64,000 bases of DNA from positions 1,637,001 through 1,701,000 of the forward strand of contig NZ_AP029018.1 in assembly GCF_037076525.1 (NCBI RefSeq). Direction: 5' to 3'. Positions 1-8,487 of the stretch are shown here, piece by piece. The position numbers and the translations under genes were made by a program. Under the pieces are notes generated by a model that saw only the letters and a list, made by a program, of their open reading frames with translations, did no database searches and was not told the DNA's origin. Within the stretch, counting starts at the first letter, position 1; each line of letters starts with the position of its first letter. The stretch comes from Selenomonas sp. TAMA-11512. GTDB lineage: Bacteria; Bacillota; Negativicutes; Selenomonadales; Selenomonadaceae.

Positions 1-2078
1 ACACGATTGACGCGGGAGATGGTCTGGATCAGGGTATGCTTCTGAAGCGGCTTGTCGATATACATGACAGCCAGCGACGGAACATCGAAGCCCGTGATCC
101 ACATATCCACCACGACGGCAATCTTGAAATTGGAATCGTTGTTCTTGAAGTTCTCGTCTAGGGTTTTGCGATATTCCTTCGTGCCGCAGGCGTCGAAAAG
201 CGTCTTTTCGTCGTTCGCGCCTTGCGTCGCCACGAGATTGATTTTCGGCAGGGCGAGGAGCTTGTCGAGTCGGTCTTTCGGAAGATTGCCTTCCTCGTCC
301 GCTTTATGCGCCTCGCCCCATTCGGGGCGAAGAAGGGTGATGGCTTTCAGCACCGCAAAGGCGATCTTGCGGTCGGCGCAGACAATCATGGCTTTTTGCA
401 CCACTTGCGGCTTTTCGGCGCAAAGAGATTCGTAGTGCTGCACGATGTCGGCGGCGAGTTTCTTAAGACGGTCTGGATGACCGAGGATCGCCGTCATTTT
501 GCTCATCGCTCGCTTGCTCTCTTCGATTTGCTCGAATGTCGAGCCTTGTTCGGCACAGCGTGCATAGTATTTCTCGATTTCCTTCGCCTGCGCATCGGAG
601 ACGATGACCCGTGCCAGACGCGGCTCATAGGCGATGCGTACGGTGATGCCGTCATCGCTGGATTCCTTCATGGTGTAGCTGTCCACCACACCGCCGAAGA
701 CGGCGATGGTCTCATCGATGGGCGTGCCCGTGAAGCCCGCATAGGTGGCATTGGGAAAACCGCTTCGAAGGTAGTGGGCAAAGCCGTAGGTGGTGAAAAC
801 GCCCTTGTCGGTCTTCTTGAGCTTCGCGCCTACTCCCGTTTGCGTGCGATGTGCCTCATCGGAGATGCAGATGATGTTGTTCCGGTTGGAGAGAAGCCCC
901 GTCTTCTCGCAAAACTTCTGGATAGTGATGATATAGACGCCGCCGCTCCGGCGGTCTTTCAGCGTCTTTGCCATGTCTTCGCGATTCTCGATGCTCCGCA
1001 CATCGTTGTCGCGCAGATAGCGTTTCGCCGTGACAAAGAGCCTGGCAGTCTGCGTGTCCAAGTCTTCCCGGTCGGTGAGGATGATGATGGTGGGATTTTG
1101 AAAGAGAGCGTTGTCCCGCAAGGCAATAAGACGTGAGAGAAAGAGCATCGTGTAGGTCTTGCCGCAGCCCGTTGCGCCGAAATATGTGCCGCCCTTGCCG
1201 TCGCCTAGAGGGCGCAGATGCGCCTTGATATTCGCCAGCATCTTGTTGGCGGCAAAAAACTGAGGATAGCGGCAGACAATGGCTTCCTCCTTGCGGCTGT
1301 CGTCGGGGTAGAAGATGAAGTCCCGCAGCAGTGCGGTCAGGCGGTCTTTGGCAAAAGCCCCCTTTATTATGGTGAAGAGGGAGGAGATGCCGTTCGATGC
1401 CTTGTCATGGTCATTCGCCTTGTTCCACGAGTAATAGTAGGCATACGGCGTGAAGATACTGCCCATCCTGGTGTTCGCCCCGTCGCTGAGAACGGAGAGG
1501 AAAGTATACTTCATCAACCGGGGAATATCTCGGCAGTAACGGATGCAGATCTGCTCCCACGCATCGTGAATGGTCGCCTCTTCATTGATAGCGGATTTGA
1601 ACTCAAAAATCGCCACGGGAATTCCGTTCACGAAAACGAGCAGATCGGGGCGGCGCAGATGTTCCCCCTGCACAGAGTATTGATTCACCACACGGAAGCA
1701 GTTGTTCTCAGGCACGTCAAAATCCATGCAGTCTATATGGAGAGCCACGGCTTCGGCATCATCTCGCGCAAGGTCGAAGCCCTCGTCAAAAAGACGGAAG
1801 GCTGTGCGATTGCCGATATAGAGAGGGGCCGTCTGGATATGCTCCAGGCGATGGATGATTTTCGTCATTTCCGCTTCGGAGAGATGCGCCTCGGCATAAC
1901 GATGGCAAAGGAAATCCCGCAGATCATCTTTCAGCAAAATTTCTTCATAGCTTCGATGGAGCATACTGCCGTTCGTATAGGCGTAGCCCTCCTCCCGGAA
2001 AAGCTCGATGATGGCTTCTTCCAGTTCTGCCTCGGTAAAGCTCCCTTTGATGAATTTTGCGTTCGCGTAGTCCGTCAT
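1..2078 (-). CDS. hsdR: Type I restriction enzyme, R (motor/nuclease) subunit, 3' end cut by window edge
   Basis: ATP-dependent translocase and nuclease subunit of a type I restriction-modification system. Reading leftwards from the ATG at 2078 the frame stays open to the window edge, giving about 690 residues; the C-terminal part lies outside. Visible in order: an N-terminal RecB-like nuclease with the PD...ExK pattern (RPDLLVF followed by IFEFKS), a Walker A loop (GATGCGKT), a DEAH helicase box (SDEAHRTQTG), motif III (GFTGTPI) and, at the edge, helicase motif VI (QTISRVNR). The family is usually 900-1100 residues, so roughly a third is missing here. It is the last gene of an hsdM-hsdS-(PIN stub)-hsdR run. 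No internal stop was seen, so the visible part looks functional. Confidence 0.93.
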   Translation of the reverse strand, partial: MTDYANAKFIKGSFTEAELEEAIIELFREEGYAYTNGSMLHRSYEEILLKDDLRDFLCHRYAEAHLSEAEMTKIIHRLEHIQTAPLYIGNRTAFRLFDEGFDLARDDAEAVALHIDCMDFDVPENNCFRVVNQYSVQGEHLRRPDLLVFVNGIPVAIFEFKSAINEEATIHDAWEQICIRYCRDIPRLMKYTFLSVLSDGANTRMGSIFTPYAYYYSWNKANDHDKASNGISSLFTIIKGAFAKDRLTALLRDFIFYPDDSRKEEAIVCRYPQFFAANKMLANIKAHLRPLGDGKGGTYFGATGCGKTYTMLFLSRLIALRDNALFQNPTIIILTDREDLDTQTARLFVTAKRYLRDNDVRSIENREDMAKTLKDRRSGGVYIITIQKFCEKTGLLSNRNNIICISDEAHRTQTGVGAKLKKTDKGVFTTYGFAHYLRSGFPNATYAGFTGTPIDETIAVFGGVVDSYTMKESSDDGITVRIAYEPRLARVIVSDAQAKEIEKYYARCAEQGSTFEQIEESKRAMSKMTAILGHPDRLKKLAADIVQHYESLCAEKPQVVQKAMIVCADRKIAFAVLKAITLLRPEWGEAHKADEEGNLPKDRLDKLLALPKINLVATQGANDEKTLFDACGTKEYRKTLDENFKNNDSNFKIAVVVDMWITGFDVPSLAVMYIDKPLQKHTLIQTISRVNR

Positions 2079-2092
2079 AGCTGATTTTCCTC

Positions 2093-2197
2093 TTATGGCT
2101 GCTCTATTGATAAATTTTTGCAGAAATCATTGTCCCCAAAAGACTCTCGTCTTTGGATTACATCCAGAAAGATATTGGTATCAATCAATATGCGCAT
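2093..2197 (-). pseudogene. PIN-domain nuclease (VapC-like) N-terminal stub
   Basis: A 34-codon frame beginning MRILIDTNIFLDVI and continuing QRRESFG before a stop. The first 17 residues are a near-perfect PIN-domain start: strand 1 with the first catalytic Asp (LIDTN), then FLDV. The rest of the roughly 130-residue domain is gone. It starts inside the last codons of hsdS (17-base overlap) behind a GAGGAG ribosome-binding site encoded in hsdS, and ends 14 bases before hsdR. I infer that a PIN gene was once the next cistron of this operon and lost most of its body by deletion. It cannot be a functional nuclease; a short translated leader is possible but unproven. Confidence 0.6.
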
Positions 2198-3320
2198 TGC
2201 CGAAACGCTCCTCACGAGATTCTTCCAATGAACCTTTGATCAAGATGGGGCAGATGGATTTTATTTGTGCTTTGAGTTTGTCGTTGATGTTTCGACGGAG
2301 AGTATATGCTCGATATATATCGACAAGTGATTTTTGTTGTTCCATATTTGGTAGGGGAAGCTCTATTTCATAAAATCTTGGCAAATCCAAATTGGCTCGA
2401 ACACTAGCGTCACTCATAAACCAACCGAGACGATCAATTTCAGCACGAGAAAACCACATTTGAATAAAATCTTCAATAACTGTGTCGGTTTTCTTTTGCA
2501 AAACTGAATATGCGGGTGAAACGATTATCGGCGTATCATCTTGTAATAATGCAATACGAATACATTTGTCTCTGCCAGTTTGCATGGCACTATAAGCGAA
2601 TTGATTTTTACGGACTATTTTATATCGGTTCAAATCGCTGCTACTGGCAACAGATGGCATGAATTGTTTTGTTATGTTGATACCGTTTGCAGATGTGTAT
2701 TCTCCCTCAGTATTTCTGTTGTCCACTTCGTCGAGCAGTTCTCCGACGCTTACCCTTGCAGCCGTATGCTTGAATTGCTCAATCACGGCATCCATCGACA
2801 GCTTCAAATCCTCAAGACCGCGCTCATAATTTCGCTGATTGGCGAGCATGGCATTGTAGATGTTGACATATTTTTGCTGAACAGAAAGCGGCGGCAGGTC
2901 GATGGGGACATCGCATAGTTCCTCGAAGGAAAACGTCTCCCTTGCAGAACCCCAAGAATTGAATCTGGCATAACGGTCAAACTCCGAGCGATTGAACCAC
3001 ATGAAGAGATAATCTGGGTGCAGAAAATCTGGGCGGCTGACTTTGAAAACGACATACGATGAGGACACCAAATACGTATCATTTGTATCGTTATGCGCAA
3101 TAGTGATTTTTTCGCCATTTCGAGAAGTTACAGTGACATAGGCAAAATCATTCGGGGATACCATGAAATAGGGTGCTAAAGAAACCTTTGTCATATCAGC
3201 TTTAGTGTCGATGAATTTTTTCTGAATAGATATGCCTCTTACAGCATCAAGCCTATACCTTAGCTCCGTGTTCCGCGCCTCACGCAATTCGATATATCTC
3301 CCCAGCTTAGTCAATGCCAT
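2181..3320 (-). CDS. hsdS: Type I restriction-modification system specificity subunit
   Basis: DNA-recognition subunit that directs both HsdM methylation and HsdR cleavage. The product is 379 residues from MALTKLGRYIEL, near the usual 400. It shows two target-recognition halves, each followed by a helical conserved region: the first half ends LPPLSVQQKYVNIYNAML, the second ends with the related ELPLPNMEQQKSLVDIYR, the typical internal repeat of HsdS. The open frame extends upstream, but that part is out-of-frame hsdM sequence; the chosen ATG overlaps the hsdM end by 14 bases, as expected for translational coupling. Base composition is more AT-rich than hsdM, as is common for exchanged recognition domains. 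The target sequence cannot be predicted. Confidence 0.92.
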   Translation of the reverse strand: MALTKLGRYIELREARNTELRYRLDAVRGISIQKKFIDTKADMTKVSLAPYFMVSPNDFAYVTVTSRNGEKITIAHNDTNDTYLVSSSYVVFKVSRPDFLHPDYLFMWFNRSEFDRYARFNSWGSARETFSFEELCDVPIDLPPLSVQQKYVNIYNAMLANQRNYERGLEDLKLSMDAVIEQFKHTAARVSVGELLDEVDNRNTEGEYTSANGINITKQFMPSVASSSDLNRYKIVRKNQFAYSAMQTGRDKCIRIALLQDDTPIIVSPAYSVLQKKTDTVIEDFIQMWFSRAEIDRLGWFMSDASVRANLDLPRFYEIELPLPNMEQQKSLVDIYRAYTLRRNINDKLKAQIKSICPILIKGSLEESREERFGNAHID

Positions 3321-4911
3321 ATCCGATCCCCCGAAATGCCTCTTCCAGCATCTTCTGTGATTTTCGTTCTTCTTCCAGAATCCCGCGCATCTCTGTTTGA
3401 ATCCGCGCCATTTCCTTTTCGTAGTCGATCTCCAAATCGTGGTCGATGAATTCGATGTATTTGCTGGGCGCGAGAGAGTAGTCGTGGGCGCGAATATCCG
3501 CCATCGTTGCCGATTGGCAAAGTTCCGGTACATCGCGGTACTTCGTGCGGTTCGCATCCTGCCAGTCGTGATAGATTCGTTTGACCTCGGCAATCTGCGC
3601 ATCGGTCAGCACGGTCTTTTTCTTCTTCTTGCCCTTGTCGATGACGATTTCCTCAATATTCTCATCCCAACGGCGCAGATCCATGAAAAGAAGCTCACCT
3701 CGGCGGTCGCGGAGATTCCTGCCATGCATTTCGCCGCCCGCCTTGTTCATGTTCAGAATCCAAAGCGTCACGGAAATGTCCGTCGTATAGAACATATCCC
3801 GAGGCAGGACGATGATCGCTTCCACTCGGTCACGCTCCAGAATTTCCTTGCGAAGCGTGTATTCCGCATCGCCAGCGTTCAACGCGCCGTTGGCAAGGAG
3901 GAAGCCGGCGACGCCATGGGTGACATCGAGCTTGGAGAGCATGTGGAGAATCCAAGCATAGTTGGCATTGGCGACAGGCGGCATCACGGAATAGCCGCCC
4001 TTCAGGAAGCGCGGGTCGTCCAAAAGTTCATCCTCGGTGCGCCAGCCCTTGAAGTTGAAGGGCGGGTTCGCCATGATGTAATCTACCTTTTTATCCTTCT
4101 GTAAGTCGTTGGTGAAGGTGGAGGCGTTTGTCGCACCCAGATTGTGGGCGATACCGCGAATGGCGAGATTCATCTTGCACAGGCGCCAGGTGTCGGGATT
4201 GCTCTCCTGCCCGAGGATGGAAACTTCCTGCCGATTGCCGTGATGTCTGTCTACGAATTTCACCGACTGGACGAACATGCCGCCGCTGCCGCAGCAGGGG
4301 TCGTATACTACGCCGCTGTACGGCTCGATCATCTCGGCGATGAGTTTCACGGCGCAGGCGGGCGTGTAGAACTCACCGTCTTCCTTGGTGCCGGAGGCTG
4401 CATAAACTTGCAGGAAATACTCATACACCCGACCGATGAGGTCTTCTTCGTGGAAACGCTGCTCATCAATCTGGTTCACATTGTCGATGAGGCTCTTCAA
4501 CTTCGAGTTTTCCGCACTGAGGGAGGCAAAGAGGTTCTTAGGAAGCGCACCGGAAAGAGACGGATTGAGCTTTTCAATATCCTCCATCGCCTGGTCGATG
4601 AGGACGGCGATGTTGTTTGCCGAGGAATTTGCCGAGAGATACGACCATCGCGCGGTTTCCTTGAGATAGAACACATTGACGGCATTGTAAAAGGAGGGCT
4701 TTTCCAGGAACATCGGGATATTGCCATGCTTTTCCAGAAGTTCCGCGCGCCGTTTTTCAAATTTGTCCCCAGCAAATTTCAGGAACACCAAGCCGATCAC
4801 GGCGTCGCGGTTCTTCTCCGTGCTGCCGACGCCGCGCAGGGCTACCCGGCAATTCCATAGCACCGTCTCCAGGGAAACGGATATATCTTTCGGTTTTGAC
4901 GCACGTGCCAT
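3307..4911 (-). CDS. hsdM: Type I restriction-modification system DNA methyltransferase subunit
   Basis: N6-adenine methyltransferase, 534 residues. The HsdM N-terminal helical domain runs from about residue 10 to 165. The S-adenosylmethionine-binding motif I is DPCCGSGGM at 204-212 and the catalytic motif IV is NPPF at 282-285. A charged C-terminal helix (about 490-530) is typical for docking to HsdS. First gene of the hsdM-hsdS-hsdR operon. The start is supported by family length and by the N-terminal pattern MARASKPKDI. No truncation is seen. With HsdS it would act as a modification enzyme even without HsdR. Confidence 0.95.
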   Translation of the reverse strand: MARASKPKDISVSLETVLWNCRVALRGVGSTEKNRDAVIGLVFLKFAGDKFEKRRAELLEKHGNIPMFLEKPSFYNAVNVFYLKETARWSYLSANSSANNIAVLIDQAMEDIEKLNPSLSGALPKNLFASLSAENSKLKSLIDNVNQIDEQRFHEEDLIGRVYEYFLQVYAASGTKEDGEFYTPACAVKLIAEMIEPYSGVVYDPCCGSGGMFVQSVKFVDRHHGNRQEVSILGQESNPDTWRLCKMNLAIRGIAHNLGATNASTFTNDLQKDKKVDYIMANPPFNFKGWRTEDELLDDPRFLKGGYSVMPPVANANYAWILHMLSKLDVTHGVAGFLLANGALNAGDAEYTLRKEILERDRVEAIIVLPRDMFYTTDISVTLWILNMNKAGGEMHGRNLRDRRGELLFMDLRRWDENIEEIVIDKGKKKKKTVLTDAQIAEVKRIYHDWQDANRTKYRDVPELCQSATMADIRAHDYSLAPSKYIEFIDHDLEIDYEKEMARIQTEMRGILEEERKSQKMLEEAFRGIGYGID

Positions 4912-4967
4912 TTGTACCCCTCATTTCCAGTATCTCTCGGTTCATTCATGCAATATCTTACACCCTA

Positions 4968-5087
4968 TTATAGCATACATTTCAATAAATCTTCCGACGC
5001 TTTTATACGAATCTCAACAACCACTTGACCTGCTTCTGCCTTCTTACGAAAACTTTCCAATATTTCCAGTTCTTTGGCTTCCGTCAT
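4968..5087 (-). CDS. Small hypothetical frame upstream of hsdM
   Basis: A 39-codon frame starting MTEAKELEILESFRKKA. It is helix-prone at first and then strand-like (VVVEIRI), which looks like protein rather than random sequence, but no clear ribosome-binding site precedes it and I recognise no family. It lies on the hsdM strand, in the 4912-5547 interval that otherwise lacks a sizeable gene. It may be the tail of a lost gene. Low confidence. Confidence 0.2.
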   Translation of the reverse strand: MTEAKELEILESFRKKAEAGQVVVEIRIKASEDLLKCML

Positions 5088-5110
5088 GCTGCGATTGTTT
5101 GGCTCTATAA

Positions 5111-5209
5111 TAAATGTTGTGGTTCTCCCATATTGCCGCGGGGAGAATTGCAGCATTTAGGCTCTTTGTTAAATGTTGCAGCACAGCGAGTAAGCGCATC
5201 GCAGCATTT
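5111..5209. repeat. Two tandem stem-loops sharing the same arm sequence
   Basis: First hairpin at 5111-5159: arms TAAATGTTG and CAGCATTTA with an inner stem TTCTCCC/GGGAGAA. Second at 5171-5209: arms AAATGTTGC and GCAGCATTT, followed on the + strand by a T-rich run. The two hairpins share one outer-arm sequence, so they are related copies. They lie between the divergent hsdM and the small + strand frame at 5283. Function unknown; terminator, small RNA or repeat-element remnant are all possible. Confidence 0.5.
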
Positions 5210-5239
5210 ATTTTTTATGCACAAAAAGCATGAAATTTC

Positions 5240-5248
5240 TGCTACAAT
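5240..5248 (+). promoter_or_regulatory. Extended -10 promoter for the small frame at 5283
   Basis: TGC-TACAAT gives an extended -10 element with no clear -35. The predicted transcript start (about 5256) lies about 27 bases before the ATG of the small frame, which has a good AGGAGA ribosome-binding site. Confidence 0.35.
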
Positions 5249-5282
5249 ATAGTTACGCTGCATCATGGAAAGGAGAATTTCC

Positions 5283-5393
5283 ATGCCTGAAGAAAACTTT
5301 GGCACATGCATGCTCAATCTGCCAAGAGCGCATATCGACGCCTCTCCGTCCGACGCCATCATCTTTGCCCTACCCGTTACGCCTCACCCATAG
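5283..5393 (+). CDS. Small hypothetical peptide or gene remnant
   Basis: A 36-codon frame (begins MPEENFGTCML, ends FALPVTPHP) preceded by AGGAGAATTTCC, a well-placed ribosome-binding site, and by an extended -10 promoter. I recognise no family. It ends just before a degenerate copy of the TAGGAAACGCTGATAAA repeat, which suggests a longer gene cut off by a rearrangement at that point. The good start signals make translation likely; function is unknown. Confidence 0.35.
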   Translation: MPEENFGTCMLNLPRAHIDASPSDAIIFALPVTPHP

Positions 5394-5400
5394 ATTTTAT

Positions 5401-5418
5401 TTTATCAGCGCTCCTCTA
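5401..5418. repeat. Degenerate copy of the dispersed TAGGAAACGCTGATAAA repeat
   Basis: On the minus strand this reads TAGAGGAGCGCTGATAAA followed by ATAAAATCT, close to the copy at 21525-21541 with its flank (ATGAAGTCT). It lies 8 bases after the stop codon of the small frame at 5283. Confidence 0.4.
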
Positions 5419-5547
5419 TCGCAAAAAGGCAGCGGATGAATCTTTCTCTGTATCCCCCAGCGCAAGACAGGGCAAAGGACTTCGAACGACGTAGAGGTCA
5501 TGCGCCCTCCAACAGCGACGAAAAGCATAATCACAGGAGGTCTTATG

Positions 5548-6609
5548 ATGCGTACCAAGAAAATCTTAAAGGCCATGGCAAGGATGCTCAGCCTCATGGC
5601 TGTCATGTCCATCGGCGTCACGGCACAGGCGGAGGAGGTCGCCATGAAGGAAATTCCCTTTACCGCACTGGATGGTGTACGAGTCGGCAATGCCCAAAGC
5701 GACGAGGGAAAGACGGGCGTGACGGTTCTCTTTTTCCCCGACGGCGCCAAGACGGGAGTGGATATCAGCGGCGGCGGCCCCGCTTCACGGGAAACGCCCG
5801 TCCTCGACCCCACGAAAGAGGACATCGCTATCCACGCCATTGTATTGTCCGGCGGCAGCGCCTACGGATTGGCGGCGGCCGACGGCGTGATGAAGTGCCT
5901 GGAGGATCACGGCATCGGCTATGATACAGGTTTTTCCTTGGTTCCCTTGGTGGTGCAAAGCGCTATTTACGATCTTTCCTATGGCAGTGCGGCGATCCGC
6001 CCCGACAGCGCCATGGGCTATGCAGCCTGTCAAAAGGCCTTATCCGAAAATCAGCCCCTGAGCGGCTCCATCGGCGCCGGTACGGGCGCCACCGTCGGCA
6101 AGCTCTGCGGCATGATGCAGTCGCAAAAGGGCGGCATCGGCTACCATGCAGTGCAGGTCGGCGATCTCAAGCTTGGCGCCGTAGTCGTGGTAAACGCCCT
6201 CGGTGATATATACGCCGGGGAGCATAAGATTGCCGGGCTGATGAATAAGCACCGCACAGGATTTCGCGACAGCGTAGCGGAACTATACCGCAGCACCGCT
6301 CCCAAGGATCTGTTCACCCGCACGAATACCACCATCGGCGCCATCGTCACGAACGGACATTTCAGCAAAGCGCAGCTCACCCGTATCGCCGAGCAGGCGC
6401 GAAACGGCTACGCCCGCTCCATCAAGCCGGTGGGAACCCTGGCCGACGGCGATACGATATACGCTTCCGCCTGCGGTCACCTGGTAGAAACCGACATCAA
6501 CATGGCGGGGACATTGGCGGCAGAGGTAATGGCCAAAGCCATCGAGGACGCGATCCGAGCCGCGAAAATCGACGATGCAGACTATCTGCCTCACTGCCTG
6601 CCCCGATAA
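5548..6609 (+). CDS. P1 family (S58, DmpA-type) peptidase with signal peptide
   Basis: Member of the self-processing L-aminopeptidase/D-esterase family (MEROPS S58; DmpA, BapA). The start MRTKKILKAM is chosen because AGGAGG ends 7 bases upstream; a neighbouring ATG at 5545 is possible. A cleavable signal peptide runs to about AQA-EE, indicating export. The mature part has the family features: an early glycine-rich segment (DISGGGPASRET), the SGGSAYGL turn, a GAGTGATVGK segment, and the NTTIGAIVTNG block, where a Thr/Ser becomes the N-terminal nucleophile after autocleavage. At 353 residues it is a normal length. It stands alone between the restriction cluster and a debris region. Substrate unknown. 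Confidence 0.85.
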   Translation: MRTKKILKAMARMLSLMAVMSIGVTAQAEEVAMKEIPFTALDGVRVGNAQSDEGKTGVTVLFFPDGAKTGVDISGGGPASRETPVLDPTKEDIAIHAIVLSGGSAYGLAAADGVMKCLEDHGIGYDTGFSLVPLVVQSAIYDLSYGSAAIRPDSAMGYAACQKALSENQPLSGSIGAGTGATVGKLCGMMQSQKGGIGYHAVQVGDLKLGAVVVVNALGDIYAGEHKIAGLMNKHRTGFRDSVAELYRSTAPKDLFTRTNTTIGAIVTNGHFSKAQLTRIAEQARNGYARSIKPVGTLADGDTIYASACGHLVETDINMAGTLAAEVMAKAIEDAIRAAKIDDADYLPHCLPR

Positions 6610-6639
6610 CGGGCGCAGTATGGACAGGATAGCCGATCA

Positions 6640-6923
6640 GACGGTCAGGTTCGCCTATCTGGTAAGAAGTCTGCCGGAGATAGGCGCTGTTGTCCTTGAG
6701 CTTGCCAATGAGCCCATATTGGCTCACAGCTTCCTCGCATTGGATGAAGCGGGCAAAGGCCTGGGCATAGCTTTCGAGCAAACGTGGATTTACGAATCGT
6801 TCACAACCACGCCCCTTCCGCCACAGCCATGTTTCACGGAAAATCTTGTCCGCTCCGAGGGGCTTGCCGTTTCTCTGCCGCGCGGACAGTTACTCGCTCG
6901 GGTTTGGCATTTGGCCGGGACAT
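6640..6923 (-). pseudogene. Decayed gene resembling a P27-type phage terminase small subunit
   Basis: On the minus strand an ATG at 6923 starts MSRPNAKPERVTVRAAEKR, which soon hits a stop. A second frame then reads KPLGADKIFRETWLWRKG, a cysteine-containing link, NPRLLESYAQAFARFIQCEE and AVSQYGLIGKL. The second part is coherent and resembles small terminase-type proteins of phage and mobile-element operons that share a GCE..VNP.L...YA....RWIQCEE pattern (from memory, not searched). So the gene carries a frameshift near 6860 and loses similarity towards 6640, close to the end of the peptidase gene. It looks like a phage or ICE leftover. Family assignment is moderate. Confidence 0.5.
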
Positions 6924-7155
6924 AAAAGAACAGGCCGGAGCGTTGTTTTCCGTCCTTGGCCTGGATATGTCCGGTGCTGTTAATATGTTTCTCCATCAGT
7001 GTGTCCTTCGCGGAGGCATCCCGTTTTCTATCGAAATGCCCCGTTATAAGCAAAGCACCTTGGCGGCTATGGAAGAAGCAAGAAGAATCTCCCGCGCCCC
7101 GAATATCCCTAGCTATGACAATATGGACGACTTGAAGAGGGCATTGGAAGAGTGA
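6904..7155 (+). pseudogene. DinJ/RelB-type antitoxin lacking its N-terminus
   Basis: From about 6916 the frame reads RDIKEQAGALFSVLGLDMSG and continues with AVNMFLHQCVLRGGIPF and a charged C-terminus (NMDDLKRALEE), typical of DinJ antitoxins of YafQ-type systems. The expected first strand of the ribbon-helix-helix (a dozen residues ending ..IRMD) is missing: upstream sequence is the start of the decayed terminase-like gene on the other strand, so the junction lies at 6916-6923. Possible starts are TTG 6904 or an in-frame ATG at 6970; neither has a good ribosome-binding site. The C-terminal half, which binds toxin in this family, is intact, so neutralisation may persist while DNA binding is probably lost. 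Confidence 0.7.
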
Positions 7156-7433
7156 CCTATCGCATCAAGTTTACTACCGCTTATAAGAAAAGTTACAAGC
7201 GTGCCAAAAAACGCGGCTTGAACCTAAATCTGCTGGATGATGTTGTCGAAGCATTGGGACAAGGGCACAAGCTGGATGCCAAATACCGTGACCACGCACT
7301 CCATGGCAATTGTGAGGGATTTCGCGAGTGCCATATTCATCCGGATTGGCTTTTGGTTTACCTCGTTGAAAATGACATCCTAACCTTGCCCCTTATCGAG
7401 ACCGGAACTCATGCAGATATATTCGATGAATAA
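7152..7433 (+). CDS. yafQ: YafQ family toxin (RelE/ParE superfamily mRNA interferase)
   Basis: 93-residue ribosome-dependent endoribonuclease. It starts at GTG 7152, overlapping the antitoxin stop by 4 bases (GTGA), the usual antitoxin-toxin coupling. Residues matching the YafQ active site are present: His63 and Asp65-Trp66 (HIHPDW), His87 and Phe91 (GTHADIF). No disruption is seen, so the toxin is intact although its antitoxin has lost its N-terminus. A hairpin terminator follows immediately. Confidence 0.9.
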   Translation: MTYRIKFTTAYKKSYKRAKKRGLNLNLLDDVVEALGQGHKLDAKYRDHALHGNCEGFRECHIHPDWLLVYLVENDILTLPLIETGTHADIFDE

Positions 7434-7458
7434 GCTGTCCATTTAGGACGGCTTTTTT
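7433..7458 (+). terminator. Intrinsic terminator after yafQ
   Basis: Inverted repeat AGCTGTCC-ATTTA-GGACGGCT followed by a run of T. It starts at the last base of the yafQ stop codon and ends the dinJ-yafQ transcript. Confidence 0.8.
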
Positions 7459-7498
7459 CTTTGATTTCATCTATTTATTTTTTACAGACTTCATACCT

Positions 7499-8487
7499 CT
7501 ACTCCTCCTTTGGAACCGGAATATAAACCTGCTTAAGCGGAATCATCTTCCTGTACTTATCACTCAAATCATCATAGTATTTCAAAATAAGTTCAACCAT
7601 TTCTGCACCATTGATACCACGGATAATAGGAGTACTATCAAGATACTTCCGGGCATGCTTGGTATAACTTGAAAGCGTTACAAACAGACCGTAATCACCT
7701 TCTCTCATTGCACCTTTCAGTGACTGGATTGTTGTTTCCTTTATATCCCCGTTCTGACTCTTAACCTGTACAAGGATACGAGGAGGAATCTCATCCTTAT
7801 ATGCAGTAATGTCTATACCGCTGTCGCCGCCTTGTGGTGACACGGTTGTTCTGTATCCCATTGCACGAAGAAGATCTGCAACAAAGCTTTCGAAGTCATA
7901 TCCCTTAAGCTGGCGGCTTAACCTTTTAGTATGAAGTCTTTTGTGCTTTCGATGATATCGTCTGCTGTTGCTCCAACACTCTCATCCTCAAAATCAGATG
8001 AATAGTTCTTCTTAAAATTCTTATCAAGTGCCCCCAGGAACTCATCCGCGTAATTCTTTACAGAGAAGAAAGACATTGCTGATCCAATCTCATAAAGGGC
8101 ACCCTGGGAAAAAGCCATGCGTGGCAAATGCTTAAGCCACTTCACTTTTCTGGTCTGTACATACTCAACTTGATTTGAGTCATATACATATTCGCCCTCA
8201 ACAACGCCTATATTCACTTCACGGTTGCTCTTAGAAGGGAATACAACATAATCACCAATTTGAACTTCATAGCGGAAGCGGTACAGCATTCCTGCTCCAG
8301 TCGCAATACTTCCTTTCTTTGCATCAGGATAGGTCTGTATATATTTTTCTTTGAAAGCATCTCTATTTGCATCGATGTTGCTCAAGTCCCCCATATCACT
8401 CCAGCCGATCGCAATCACATCATTCTTGAGGAACAGGTTGTCATCCTGCGTATGAATTCCCCAGATTCTCTTTTCATCGTTTGCCAT
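7499..8487 (-). pseudogene. Mrr-type restriction endonuclease split by a frameshift
   Basis: Two consecutive minus-strand frames make one protein. The N-terminal part (ATG 8487, chosen because GAGGAG lies 7 bases upstream) begins MANDEKRIWGIHTQDDNL and runs to KDFILKG, then stops at 7918. Shifting frame near CTAAAAGGTTAAG (7917-7926) continues RLSRQLKGYDFESFVADLL, a helical lead-in to an Mrr nuclease domain with GIDI...VQVKSQ, the D...QxK catalytic pattern. The joined product would be about 325 residues, normal for this group of methylation-dependent or Mrr-like endonucleases. The shift is next to an A4 run, so it may be an inactivating mutation, a phase-variable site or a sequencing error. 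The bases 8494-8726 hold no recognisable gene. Confidence 0.8.
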
